Source of the DNA: Lentisphaerota bacterium | Lineage (GTDB): Bacteria > Verrucomicrobiota > Kiritimatiellia > RFP12 > UBA3636 | DNA: 7,242 nucleotides | Assembly: GCA_012511845.1 (NCBI GenBank) | Contig: JAAZFF010000012.1 | Location: 1 to 7,242, forward strand | Direction: 5' to 3' | Part shown: piece by piece, positions 1 to 6,332 of the stretch | Layout: the number at the start of each line of letters is the position of its first letter | Numbering within the stretch: the stretch's first letter is position 1 | Notes under the pieces: model-generated | Database searches by the model: none | Seen by the model: only the letters and a program-made list of their open reading frames with translations | Told to the model about the DNA's origin: nothing | Made by a program: the position numbers and the translations under genes

Positions 1-797
1 TAAACTCATGGATCAAAATGCTGTATGTATTCTCGGGAAGTACTATTCTCTATGGTGTACTTGGGGGTACGTGTTTTGGCACAACATTTTTAGGAATAAG
101 CGAGAAATATATTCCGGAAATTCTAAAGCATTCCATGAAATTCCTGTCAGATCAGGACTATATGATGCAACTCTGCTTTGCCCTCGGAGCTGTTCATCTG
201 AGCACAGCAAGAATCTGGAATGCACTGGTGCTGTGGCCTTCAAAAAAGTTGCTTGCTGAACTGGGCTGGGTTGGTGTTGTCTGGAGCATGTATCTGATTG
301 TTTGCGGAATCGTTATGGATGTAGCAAAGTTTACATATCCCGCATGGGGTCCGTATCTGCTCGTCATTTCAATCATACTTATCGCATTATTTATGCTCGA
401 TAAGTCAGAATTGAAAACAGAAGGAATCAGCCTGGCGATGTTGCCGCTCGACTTAATGAGCAGTCTTGGAGATGTAATTTCCTATGTTCGATTGTATGCA
501 GTAGGATTAGCTTCAGTAAAGCTGGCAGAAAACTTCAACTCCATGGCTTTGGGAATGGATTTGCCGATGTTGCTCAAGATCCCTGTCATGATCCTGATTA
601 TGGGTTTCGGACACGGACTCAACCTGGCTATGGCTGCCCTCAGCATTCTCGTCCATGGAGTGCGCCTGAATACTCTCGAATTTTCGAGCTCCAAAGGTGT
701 ATCATGGAGCGGTTATGATTTTAAACCGTTTACGGCTGTAGAACCGGCTGTGGCGGAACTTGCGGGAAAAACAATAAACAATAAAGATTTAAATTAA
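1..797 (+). CDS. ntpI: V-type ATPase subunit I, C-terminal part (5' end outside window)
   Basis: This is the membrane stator subunit (I in bacterial V/A-ATPases, a in eukaryotes) that, with the proteolipid ring, forms the ion path across the membrane. The frame is open to the left edge (first full codon at 3), so the ATG at 18 is probably internal; about 264 codons of a family usually above 600 residues are present. Several hydrophobic helices are visible. The family signature SYVRLYAVGLAS has its arginine at 489-491, corresponding to the essential arginine of yeast Vph1 helix 7. A second conserved motif, HGVRLNTLEF, has its arginine at 663-665 and is followed by the usual GYDFKPF tail. The N-terminal cytoplasmic domain that touches the peripheral stalk lies outside the window. 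The ring gene ntpK follows 45 bp later on the same strand. Identification is firm; only the length is unknown. Confidence 0.95.
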   Translation, partial: NSWIKMLYVFSGSTILYGVLGGTCFGTTFLGISEKYIPEILKHSMKFLSDQDYMMQLCFALGAVHLSTARIWNALVLWPSKKLLAELGWVGVVWSMYLIVCGIVMDVAKFTYPAWGPYLLVISIILIALFMLDKSELKTEGISLAMLPLDLMSSLGDVISYVRLYAVGLASVKLAENFNSMALGMDLPMLLKIPVMILIMGFGHGLNLAMAALSILVHGVRLNTLEFSSSKGVSWSGYDFKPFTAVEPAVAELAGKTINNKDLN

Positions 798-803
798 AAT
801 ATC

Positions 804-823
804 AGCATCCAGAGATGCTTTTT
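804..823 (+). terminator. Hairpin plus T-run between ntpI and ntpK
   Basis: A perfect 6-bp stem (AGCATC 804-809, GATGCT 814-819) with a CAGA loop is followed directly by T-rich sequence (five T at 819-823). This has the form of a short intrinsic terminator. It lies between two genes of one complex and just upstream of the ntpK ribosome binding site (GGAAGG, 831-836). I therefore read it as a leaky attenuator, or as an RNA-processing or stabilising hairpin, rather than the end of the operon. The structure is seen in the sequence; the role is inferred. Confidence 0.55.
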
Positions 824-842
824 ATGTAAAGGAAGGTTCAAA

Positions 843-1316
843 ATGGAAGAAATCAATGTGGCAATGGGAATCGCAGGTGCAGTTATAGCTCTCGGTCTGA
901 GTGCTATCGGTTCAAGTCTTGGCACAGGGCGCGCAGGGGCATCCGCCGTGGGAGCATGGAAAAAATGCTATGCCCAGGGCAAACCTGCACCTTTCATTCT
1001 GCTATCGTACGTAGGGGCTCCTATAACCCAGACACTGTACGGCATGATTGTGATGTTCGTCATGATAGGAACAGCAACTAAAGAGAGCTTTCTACCCGGT
1101 GGAGGAATCGCAATGCTTCTTATAGGGGTTTTCTCCGGATTGGCGATGGGGCTTTCCGCATATTTTCAAGGTATTGTTGCGGCAGGGGCAGCCGATTCAC
1201 ATGCTGAAACAGGTTCAGGACTTGCCAACAACATGTCAGCCATAGGCATTGTAGAAACAGTAGCCATTTTTGTTATGGTGTTTACCCTCATTGCCGCAGT
1301 AAGACTGGCAGCCTAA
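843..1316 (+). CDS. ntpK: V-type ATPase proteolipid subunit K
   Basis: This is the membrane ring subunit of the V-type ATPase, 157 residues, the usual length of a duplicated c subunit with four membrane helices (roughly 5-25, 51-76, 88-113 and 130-155). The first hairpin carries PITQTLYGM (T62, Q63). The second carries AYFQGIVAAGAA (Q109) and GIVETVAIF with the ion-carrying Glu138 (codon 1254-1256). By my hand alignment these match T64, Q65, Q110 and E139 of Enterococcus hirae NtpK, which coordinate Na+ there, so a Na+-binding ring is likely though not proven. The ATG has a good ribosome binding site, GGAAGG, six bases upstream. The gene is the last of the V operon, as in chlamydial- and spirochaete-type operons where I and K end the cluster, and it faces the F-type operon tail to tail. 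Confidence 0.95.
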   Translation: MEEINVAMGIAGAVIALGLSAIGSSLGTGRAGASAVGAWKKCYAQGKPAPFILLSYVGAPITQTLYGMIVMFVMIGTATKESFLPGGGIAMLLIGVFSGLAMGLSAYFQGIVAAGAADSHAETGSGLANNMSAIGIVETVAIFVMVFTLIAAVRLAA

Positions 1317-1354
1317 TCATTGCCCACGGGCAATGAGGGCAGCGGGTATTTTTT
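1317..1354 (+). terminator. Probable terminator of the V-ATPase operon
   Basis: Immediately after the ntpK stop codon is a perfect 9-bp inverted repeat, TCATTGCCC / GGGCAATGA (1317-1325 and 1328-1336), with a 2-base centre, so about 8 bp can pair around a 4-base loop. A run of six T follows at 1349-1354, 12 bases past the stem. An alternative fold pairs TGCCC (1321-1325) with GGGCA (1337-1341), which brings the stem closer to the T-run. The spacing is not ideal, but position and composition fit a rho-independent terminator for + strand transcripts. No equivalent T-rich terminator is seen for the leftward atp transcript. Confidence 0.6.
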
Positions 1355-1371
1355 GTTGCCATAGACTGTAG

Positions 1372-1391
1372 CACAGGCATTCCTGTCTGTG
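1372..1391. repeat. Small palindrome ACAGG-CATT-CCTGT and CACAG/CTGTG
   Basis: A 5-bp stem with a 4-base loop (ACAGG 1373-1377, CCTGT 1382-1386) overlaps a wider pairing of CACAG (1372-1376) with CTGTG (1387-1391). It starts the repeat-rich part of the convergent spacer. From memory, short AGCACAGGC-type palindromes are common between genes of PVC-group bacteria; I cannot check this here. A copy-number search of the host genome would decide whether it is a dispersed repeat. Confidence 0.35.
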
Positions 1392-1400
1392 TGTGGTTGC

Positions 1401-1420
1401 AGAGCCCGAGAGCTCTGGGC
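1401..1420. repeat. GC-rich near-palindrome in the convergent spacer
   Basis: GCCC (1404-1407) and GGGC (1417-1420) flank the perfect palindrome AGAGCTCT (1409-1416), with one unpaired G at 1408. The result is a stable hairpin of about eight base pairs on either strand. There is no T-run on either side, so it is not a classical terminator. It may help block read-through between the converging operons or be part of the adjoining repeat unit. Confidence 0.4.
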
Positions 1421-1425
1421 ACCAG

Positions 1426-1524
1426 CTCGGGATTTGATCCACCCTGTCCAGTTCATCCACCCTGTCCAGTTGCGGCGCCCCTCAGACACGTCAGACTGGT
1501 CAGACACGTCGGACAAATCCCGAG
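1426..1524. repeat. 99-bp repeat unit: 11-bp inverted repeats around two 18-bp direct-repeat pairs
   Basis: CTCGGGATTTG (1426-1436) and CAAATCCCGAG (1514-1524) are perfect 11-bp inverted copies that bound the unit. Directly inside is a tandem pair of 18-bp units beginning ATCCACCCTGTCCAG (1437-1454 and 1455-1472; 17 of 18 identical). After a short GC-rich joint comes a second, unrelated 18-bp pair beginning CAGACACGTC (1483-1500 and 1501-1518; 12 of the first 13 bases identical, then diverging). The second right-hand unit runs into the inverted repeat. There is no gene and no convincing ribosome binding site. The architecture recalls small non-autonomous or slippage-made intergenic elements. 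No flanking target-site duplication was recognised, so calling it a mobile element would go too far. Confidence 0.7.
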
Positions 1525-1552
1525 TCCTGAGTCTCGAGGCCGAAGTCAAAAC

Positions 1553-1588
1553 GATCCCGATAGCGATCCCGATTCCGAACCTGAATGG
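1553..1588. repeat. Degenerate hexanucleotide array (GATCCC-like)
   Basis: Six consecutive hexamers begin with GA: GATCCC, GATAGC, GATCCC, GATTCC, GAACCT, GAATGG, with the decay rising towards the right. This is a short microsatellite-like run that ends 17 bp before the atpC stop codon (1606-1608). Together with 1372-1524 it makes most of the 289-bp spacer repetitive. I see no protein signal in it on either strand. Confidence 0.6.
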
Positions 1589-1605
1589 CTCCACTGCCCA
1601 ACTGA

Positions 1606-1878
1606 TCACTGCTCGGCTTGCTGAGCTCCGGCAAATGTGGTCAGAAGCCGGGCCTTTTCTCCGTCCATTATAAACACTCCGTCGTCGCAATTATGCGAAG
1701 TCCAGACATTGTCTTTCAGAATTCGCACTTTGCCCGGCGGGCTGTCTGTTATAATGGGTTCATGGCCTGCCATAATGCCAAGACTTCCCGCAGATGAAAC
1801 GATTTCTATAACTTCTGCCTCTGTTTCATATGCAATGCCTTCAGGCGTGATTATGGAAAAACTAAACTTCTTTGCCAT
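1606..1878 (-). CDS. atpC: F-type ATP synthase epsilon subunit, short form lacking the C-terminal domain
   Basis: Epsilon sits at the foot of the central stalk, joining gamma to the c ring. The 90 residues correspond to the N-terminal beta-sandwich domain only, with the family motif GSLGIMAGHEP at 31-41 and a beta-rich end at about residue 83. Most bacterial epsilons have 130-140 residues and a C-terminal helical hairpin that binds ATP in some species and inhibits ATP hydrolysis; nothing like it follows here in any frame. Short epsilons are known elsewhere, for example in green sulfur bacteria, so this need not be a broken gene. The ATG lies two bases after the atpD stop, with a GGAG inside the end of atpD, so translation is probably coupled. 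It is the last gene of the F operon. Repeat DNA begins 17 bp beyond its stop. Confidence 0.93.
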   Translation of the reverse strand: MAKKFSFSIITPEGIAYETEAEVIEIVSSAGSLGIMAGHEPIITDSPPGKVRILKDNVWTSHNCDDGVFIMDGEKARLLTTFAGAQQAEQ

Positions 1879-1880
1879 TT

Positions 1881-3338
1881 TTAAACTCCGGGTGCCTTAT
1901 ATCCGAGCGTCTTCGCTTTTGCTAGAGCGTCTTCAAAGGTACCTACCATATAAAACGCCTGTTCCGGCAAATCATCACCTTCTCCTGAAAGTATCGCATA
2001 AAAAGAAAAAAGTGTATCAGAAAACTCGACATACTTACCTTTTATATTCGTAAACGCTTCAGCAATGTGAAACGGTTGGGATAGAAAACGCTGAATCTTT
2101 CTGGCACGACCGACAAGAATCTTGTCTTCGTCCGAGAGTTCATCCATCCCTAGAATCGCTATAATATCCCTCAGCTCCTTGTATCGTTGCAAAATCTCCT
2201 GAACAGATCGTGCAATACGCACATGTTCACTGCCTACAATTGATGGATCGAGTATTGAAGAACTGGAAGTAAGAGGATCAACAGCAGGATATATCCCCTG
2301 CTCTACTATATCGCGTGAAAGTTCTGTCGTTGCATCAAGGTGCGCAAACATCGTTGCCGGAGCCGGATCGGTATAGTCATCAGCCGGTACGTACACAGCT
2401 TGTACAGAAGTTAATGAACCATGCCTGGTGGAGGTTATTCTCTCCTGCAGTTCCCCCATCTCTGTACCGAGCGTCGGCTGATACCCTGCTGCCGAAGGGA
2501 TGCGACCCAGCAGTGCAGAGATTTCTGCCCCTGCCTGGGTAAAGCGGAAAATGTTGTCTATAAAAAGAAGGACATCCTGGTTCAGCTTGTCTCGGAAATA
2601 TTCTGCCATCGTCAAGGCGGATAAAGCTGTTCTAGAACGGGCTCCCGACGGCTCATTCATTTGACCGAAAATCATTGCCGTTTTGTCGAGCACTCCTGAT
2701 TCTTCCATTTCCTCATATAAAGCAGTCCCTTCACGCGTGCGCTCTCCTACACCCGCAAAAACAGAGTAACCGCCATGCTCACGTGCAACATTGTGGATCA
2801 GTTCCTGTATCAGTACAGTTTTCCCTACACCGGCGCCACCAAACAAACCAACCTTGCCTCCTTTAAGGTAAGGAGTAAGGAGATCTATAACTTTTATCCC
2901 GGTTATGAGCATTTCAGCCTCTGGTCGCTGATCCGTAAACGGTGGAGGTGCACGATGAATAGATTCTATAGAATCATAAGTCAGCGGTCCCCCGCCGTCT
3001 ATCGGTTCTCCCAGCAGATTTACAACTCGCCCAAGAGTACCTTTGCCTACAGGAACGGAAATCGGCATGCCGGTATCTTCAACCGGTGTACCGCGTGTCA
3101 GACCGTTCGTCGATTGCATCGAAATTGTACGTACACGATGGTCGCCTAAATGCAGAGCCACTTCCAGCGTCAAATTGAAAGGTTTATCATCCAGAAGCGG
3201 ATTGGTAACTTTTAAAGCACTTAATAGAGACGGGCGATGCCCGTCCGGAAATTCCACATCTACAACCGCACCTAAAACCTGAACAATCTTCCCGGTTTTT
3301 CTGCCCTGTACAGAATCTTTTTTCACTTTATCATTCAA
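1881..3338 (-). CDS. atpD: F-type ATP synthase beta subunit (catalytic), TTG start
   Basis: The catalytic nucleotide-binding subunit of F1, three per complex with alpha, making ATP from ADP and phosphate on the cytoplasmic face. With the chosen start it has 485 residues, close to the usual 460-480. Visible are GKIVQVLGAVVDVEF near the N-terminus, the P-loop GGAGVGKT at 167-174, GERTREG with the catalytic glutamate at 199, IPSAAGYQPTL, and the lever loop DELSDED (usually DELSEED) at 399-405 that meets gamma. The start is the TTG at 3336-3338, ten bases downstream of a perfect GGAGG. A TTG at 3390-3392 in the same frame would overlap atpG by 29 bp and has no such site. The start leaves a lysine-rich tail of about 15 residues before the conserved GKIVQ. 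All catalytic motifs are intact. Confidence 0.97.
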   Translation of the reverse strand: MNDKVKKDSVQGRKTGKIVQVLGAVVDVEFPDGHRPSLLSALKVTNPLLDDKPFNLTLEVALHLGDHRVRTISMQSTNGLTRGTPVEDTGMPISVPVGKGTLGRVVNLLGEPIDGGGPLTYDSIESIHRAPPPFTDQRPEAEMLITGIKVIDLLTPYLKGGKVGLFGGAGVGKTVLIQELIHNVAREHGGYSVFAGVGERTREGTALYEEMEESGVLDKTAMIFGQMNEPSGARSRTALSALTMAEYFRDKLNQDVLLFIDNIFRFTQAGAEISALLGRIPSAAGYQPTLGTEMGELQERITSTRHGSLTSVQAVYVPADDYTDPAPATMFAHLDATTELSRDIVEQGIYPAVDPLTSSSSILDPSIVGSEHVRIARSVQEILQRYKELRDIIAILGMDELSDEDKILVGRARKIQRFLSQPFHIAEAFTNIKGKYVEFSDTLFSFYAILSGEGDDLPEQAFYMVGTFEDALAKAKTLGYKAPGV

Positions 3339-3348
3339 TTGTAAAAAG

Positions 3349-3353
3349 CCTCC
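3349..3353 (-). promoter_or_regulatory. Ribosome binding site that sets the atpD start
   Basis: GGAGG on the - strand lies in the 25-bp gap between the atpG stop (3364-3366) and the TTG at 3336-3338, ten bases from that TTG. An ATG only five bases beyond the TTG is in another frame and stops after three codons. No in-frame ATG exists between here and the conserved beta sequence. The site therefore favours a TTG start for the catalytic subunit. Confidence 0.75.
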
Positions 3354-3363
3354 ACATTTAAAG

Positions 3364-4239
3364 TCATATATCAAGAGCTTCTGAGCCTGCAACTATTTCA
3401 TTCAACTCATTTGTTATTGCAGCCTGCCTTGCCCTGTTACGCAGCAAAATGGTTTCTTTCTGCATCTGTTCCAGATTTTTTTCAGCACTGTCCATAGCCA
3501 GCATGCGGGACGAATGTTCGCTTACGGCACAGTTCAACTGAACGGAATAAATTGCAGCAGATACGAGCATGCGTGCAGCAGATACGAGAATTGTTGTTGC
3601 ATCCGGCTCAATAATCACCTTCTGGTTCAAATCAATTTTCCCGGTACCTTCAGGCAGTGATAATGGAAAAATTCGTGAAACTTTTGTCCTGAAAGCTGTT
3701 GCACCCAGATACTTGTTCCCGACTACCCATACTTCATTATACCGTCCGTCCATAAACGTCCTGAAAGCAAATGCTCCGGGTACACTGGAATGACGGAGTG
3801 TGGGATGAGCCTCCACTGAAACAGGGCTCGACGCCGACCTGATTTCATTTTGCAGAGACTTGTACCCCTTCATGCCGATGTAATGGGCATAAACAGACGC
3901 TTGCCGGGTAGAGCGCTGCATATTCGTCCATTCCCTCGCTTGTCTTATTACACTGCTGTTAAACGAGCCGCATAAACCGCGATCAGAAGTAACCACAAAA
4001 AGTAGAATTTTGGGCTCTTGATCTTCCGGGGTCATTAAAAGAGGGTGTTTTGCCAGCTTCGGATCCTGAACGAGTCGTACAAGCAATTTGTGCAGCTCTG
4101 TCATAAACTGTTCCGGACGATGCAGCTCTTTCTGCGCCCGATGGAAATGAGAAGTGGAAACCATCTTCATGGTCGTCATTACTCGCCCCATGCTTCTCGT
4201 TGACTCCAGTTTTGCTGTATATTCGCTAAGATCTGCCAT
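3364..4239 (-). CDS. atpG: F-type ATP synthase gamma subunit
   Basis: Gamma is the rotating central shaft of F1, its paired N- and C-terminal helices turning inside the alpha-beta hexamer. The 291 residues match the usual length. The N-terminal helix has RSMGRVMTTMKMVSTSH at about 15-31. The conserved TSDRGLCGSFN lies at 84-94. The C-terminal helix carries EHSSRMLAMDSA (241-252) and NRARQAAITNEL (268-279), the best-conserved parts of the family. The ATG at 4237-4239 is 20 bp after the atpA stop with a modest GGATGG upstream; the gene ends 25 bp before the atpD start. It lacks any recognisable gamma insertion such as the plant redox loop. Nothing unusual is seen. Confidence 0.96.
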   Translation of the reverse strand: MADLSEYTAKLESTRSMGRVMTTMKMVSTSHFHRAQKELHRPEQFMTELHKLLVRLVQDPKLAKHPLLMTPEDQEPKILLFVVTSDRGLCGSFNSSVIRQAREWTNMQRSTRQASVYAHYIGMKGYKSLQNEIRSASSPVSVEAHPTLRHSSVPGAFAFRTFMDGRYNEVWVVGNKYLGATAFRTKVSRIFPLSLPEGTGKIDLNQKVIIEPDATTILVSAARMLVSAAIYSVQLNCAVSEHSSRMLAMDSAEKNLEQMQKETILLRNRARQAAITNELNEIVAGSEALDI

Positions 4240-4259
4240 TATAATCCATCCGGTATGTG

Positions 4260-6332
4260 CTAACTGTAGAGCTCCAGACTTTCCTCGAGAATCTTTTTCA
4301 ACATCGATTTCAGTTCCTCATCCATTCTGGAAGAAGCTTCAAAACGCTCTGTATACGCCTTGCCGTCTTCAGTATCATCAATAGCTGCGAAAACTGCCTG
4401 GATTGCAAGATCCAGCCTTTCCTCCTCTATGCCAATGAAAAATTTATTGGTAGCTGCATAAAGCACTGCAACTTGTTTTTCAACAGAAATGGGATTGTTG
4501 GGCGATTGCCTCAGAACATGCATAAGCGAACGTCCCAATACGAGTTGTTCCTGGGTAGCAGGGTCCAAATCAGAAGAAAATCTTGAAAATGCTGCCACCT
4601 CCCGGTATTGGGCAAGCTGTGTACGCAACGGACCGGCAGTAGTCTTCATCGCTGGCACCTGAGCATCGCCGCCAACACGTGATACCGAAATTCCGGGATT
4701 CATTGCCGGGCGTTGCCCCTCATGGAAAAGACCGGTATCAAGGAAAATCTGACCGTCAGTAATGGAAATTACGTTTGTCGGGATATACGCTGAAATATCA
4801 TTTGCCTGAGTTTCAACTATCGGCAATGCTGTAAGCGAGCCGCCCCCCCTGTCATCAGACAGCTGGGCAGCCCTTTCGAGAAGCCGGCTGTGCAGATAAA
4901 ATATATCTCCGGGAAAGGCTTCCCGGCCGGGTGGGCGTCGCAACAAAAGGGATAACTGGCGATACGCATGAGCATGCTTCGATAAATCGTCATAAATCAC
5001 AAGCGCATGGCCTCCGCGATCTCTCCAGTACTCAGCCATCGTGCAAGCTGAATACGGGGCAAGGTATTGAAGAGGGGCAGGCTCTGCCGCACTGGCAGCG
5101 ACAATAGTCGTGTATTCCATTGCACCGCGCTCTCTCAGAATATGATGCAATGAAGCTACAGATGACATTTTCTGACCTATGGGCACGTAAAAGCATCTTA
5201 CACCCTTGCCAGCCTGATTCAGGATGGCGTCTATTGCTATAGTTGTTTTACCCGTCTTTCTATCCCCGATAATCAGTTCTCTCTGTCCCCTGCCGATAGG
5301 GGTGAGCGCATCGATTGCCGTAATCCCCGTAGCAAGAGGCATAGTTACCGCTTTTCTATCCACAATCGAAGGAGACGCAATATCTACAGGCATGTACTCT
5401 TCAGCCTTTATCTGCCCCAATCCATCGAGAGGACGCCCCAGGGCGTCAACGACACGCCCCGTCAGGGCTTCACCGACAGGAGCTGAGACAAGTCGTCCGG
5501 TCCTGCGGAATATATCGCCCTCCCGGACGCGCGTATCGCTCCCGAGAATTGCCATGCCAACTGAAGTTTCTTCCAGATTCAGGGCGATGCCAACTGTGCC
5601 GTCCTCTTTTTCAAGAAGTTCATTGTACATCACATTGGCAAGCTTATCGAGGTGGGCAATACCATCTCCTACACGGAGCACAACACCAAACTCATAGTCA
5701 TCCGGTTCAAAAAACTCTTCGTTAGTCCAGTGGTTGATTAAAGACTCTATATCCTCCGGCTTAAGTTGTACACCATCCAGCTCGCCCGAATCTTCCAAAT
5801 CTTTCGGCAGCTTCAGTTTGGAAAGCCTGCCTTTTAAAGATGCATCAAATATTCTATGCCCGATAGTTACACGAAAACCTGCAAGCAAGTCGGGATTTAC
5901 AAATACTGCCGTTTCGATCGGTTTCCTGTACTTTTTCTCAAGCTTGTCCTTAAGCAGTTTAAGATCGCTCTCTTTCGGGAAAACAGCAAATTCGATTTTG
6001 GCTATATGGCGATTCTTTTCCGTTTCACAAAGCTCCAAAATATCTGTAGCAAGCGATCGAATCGCAGGCAGGCATCCCCACAGTGCAGCCTGCTTCATAA
6101 TTTCTATCGAACCGCTGCCGAGTTTGCCGAACCAGACTTCTTCTGCCTCTGCCGCATGTCCTTTTTTTGTGCCGGCAAATGAAGTTATGCAGTACTCACG
6201 AAAATCAGCTGAATCATCCCAGCGTGAAATCAACTCCCTTGCCTCTGCTGTCATACGGGTTGCTTCATCGCCACATGCCAGTTCCTCAATAATCTTGCGT
6301 GCGAACGTTCGTGTATATACAGTAGGAATCAT
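4260..6332 (-). CDS. atpHA: Fused delta-alpha subunit of F-type ATP synthase
   Basis: One 690-residue frame joins two normally separate proteins. Residues 1-175 are delta, the OSCP-like cap joining the peripheral stalk to the top of F1. They start with VYTRTFARKI and end with the delta C-terminal signature (VNPDLLAGFRV, then IFDASLKGRLSKL, 145-173). About 14 linker residues follow. Alpha starts at VQLKPEDIESL (188-198), which aligns with the MQLNSTEI start of E. coli alpha, and runs to the end. It shows LRVGDGIAHL, the P-loop GDRKTGKT (356-363; K replaces the common Q, as I recall for mycobacterial alpha), LLLRRPPGREAFPGD, and GISVSRVGGDAQ with the arginine finger R552. Valine 188 is GTA, not a start codon. 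The only candidate nearby is a TTG at 5796-5798 without a good ribosome binding site. The ATG overlaps the atpF stop as ATGA, after GAGAGG. Both parts look intact. Confidence 0.95.
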   Translation of the reverse strand: MIPTVYTRTFARKIIEELACGDEATRMTAEARELISRWDDSADFREYCITSFAGTKKGHAAEAEEVWFGKLGSGSIEIMKQAALWGCLPAIRSLATDILELCETEKNRHIAKIEFAVFPKESDLKLLKDKLEKKYRKPIETAVFVNPDLLAGFRVTIGHRIFDASLKGRLSKLKLPKDLEDSGELDGVQLKPEDIESLINHWTNEEFFEPDDYEFGVVLRVGDGIAHLDKLANVMYNELLEKEDGTVGIALNLEETSVGMAILGSDTRVREGDIFRRTGRLVSAPVGEALTGRVVDALGRPLDGLGQIKAEEYMPVDIASPSIVDRKAVTMPLATGITAIDALTPIGRGQRELIIGDRKTGKTTIAIDAILNQAGKGVRCFYVPIGQKMSSVASLHHILRERGAMEYTTIVAASAAEPAPLQYLAPYSACTMAEYWRDRGGHALVIYDDLSKHAHAYRQLSLLLRRPPGREAFPGDIFYLHSRLLERAAQLSDDRGGGSLTALPIVETQANDISAYIPTNVISITDGQIFLDTGLFHEGQRPAMNPGISVSRVGGDAQVPAMKTTAGPLRTQLAQYREVAAFSRFSSDLDPATQEQLVLGRSLMHVLRQSPNNPISVEKQVAVLYAATNKFFIGIEEERLDLAIQAVFAAIDDTEDGKAYTERFEASSRMDEELKSMLKKILEESLELYS

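Noticed and set aside
1..17. ntpI starting at the ATG at 18
   Set aside because: The frame is open to the left edge and the protein would lack the entire cytoplasmic domain and early helices, so it is a window-edge truncation rather than a short gene.
1437..1518. CRISPR array
   Set aside because: Units are only 18 bp, directly abutting without spacers, and two unrelated units are involved.
1317..1605. A frameshifted epsilon C-terminal domain left in the spacer
   Set aside because: None of the three leftward frames past the atpC stop shows the expected charged helical hairpin; the sequence there is repeat DNA.
1313..1690. 125-codon leftward and 77-94-codon rightward open frames across the spacer and the atpC end
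   Set aside because: Their peptides simply echo the 18-bp and 6-bp repeats (periodic SDVSDQ or NWTGWM), resemble no family, and overlap atpC.
3339..3392. Upstream TTG start giving a 503-residue beta overlapping atpG
   Set aside because: It overlaps the conserved end of atpG by 29 bp and has no good ribosome binding site; the TTG at 3336-3338 has a perfect GGAGG at proper spacing.
5753..5757. GGAGG near the delta-alpha junction as a relic ribosome binding site for free alpha
   Set aside because: It lies downstream of the alpha start position and arises from the conserved Pro-Glu-Asp codons; no start codon follows in frame at useful spacing.
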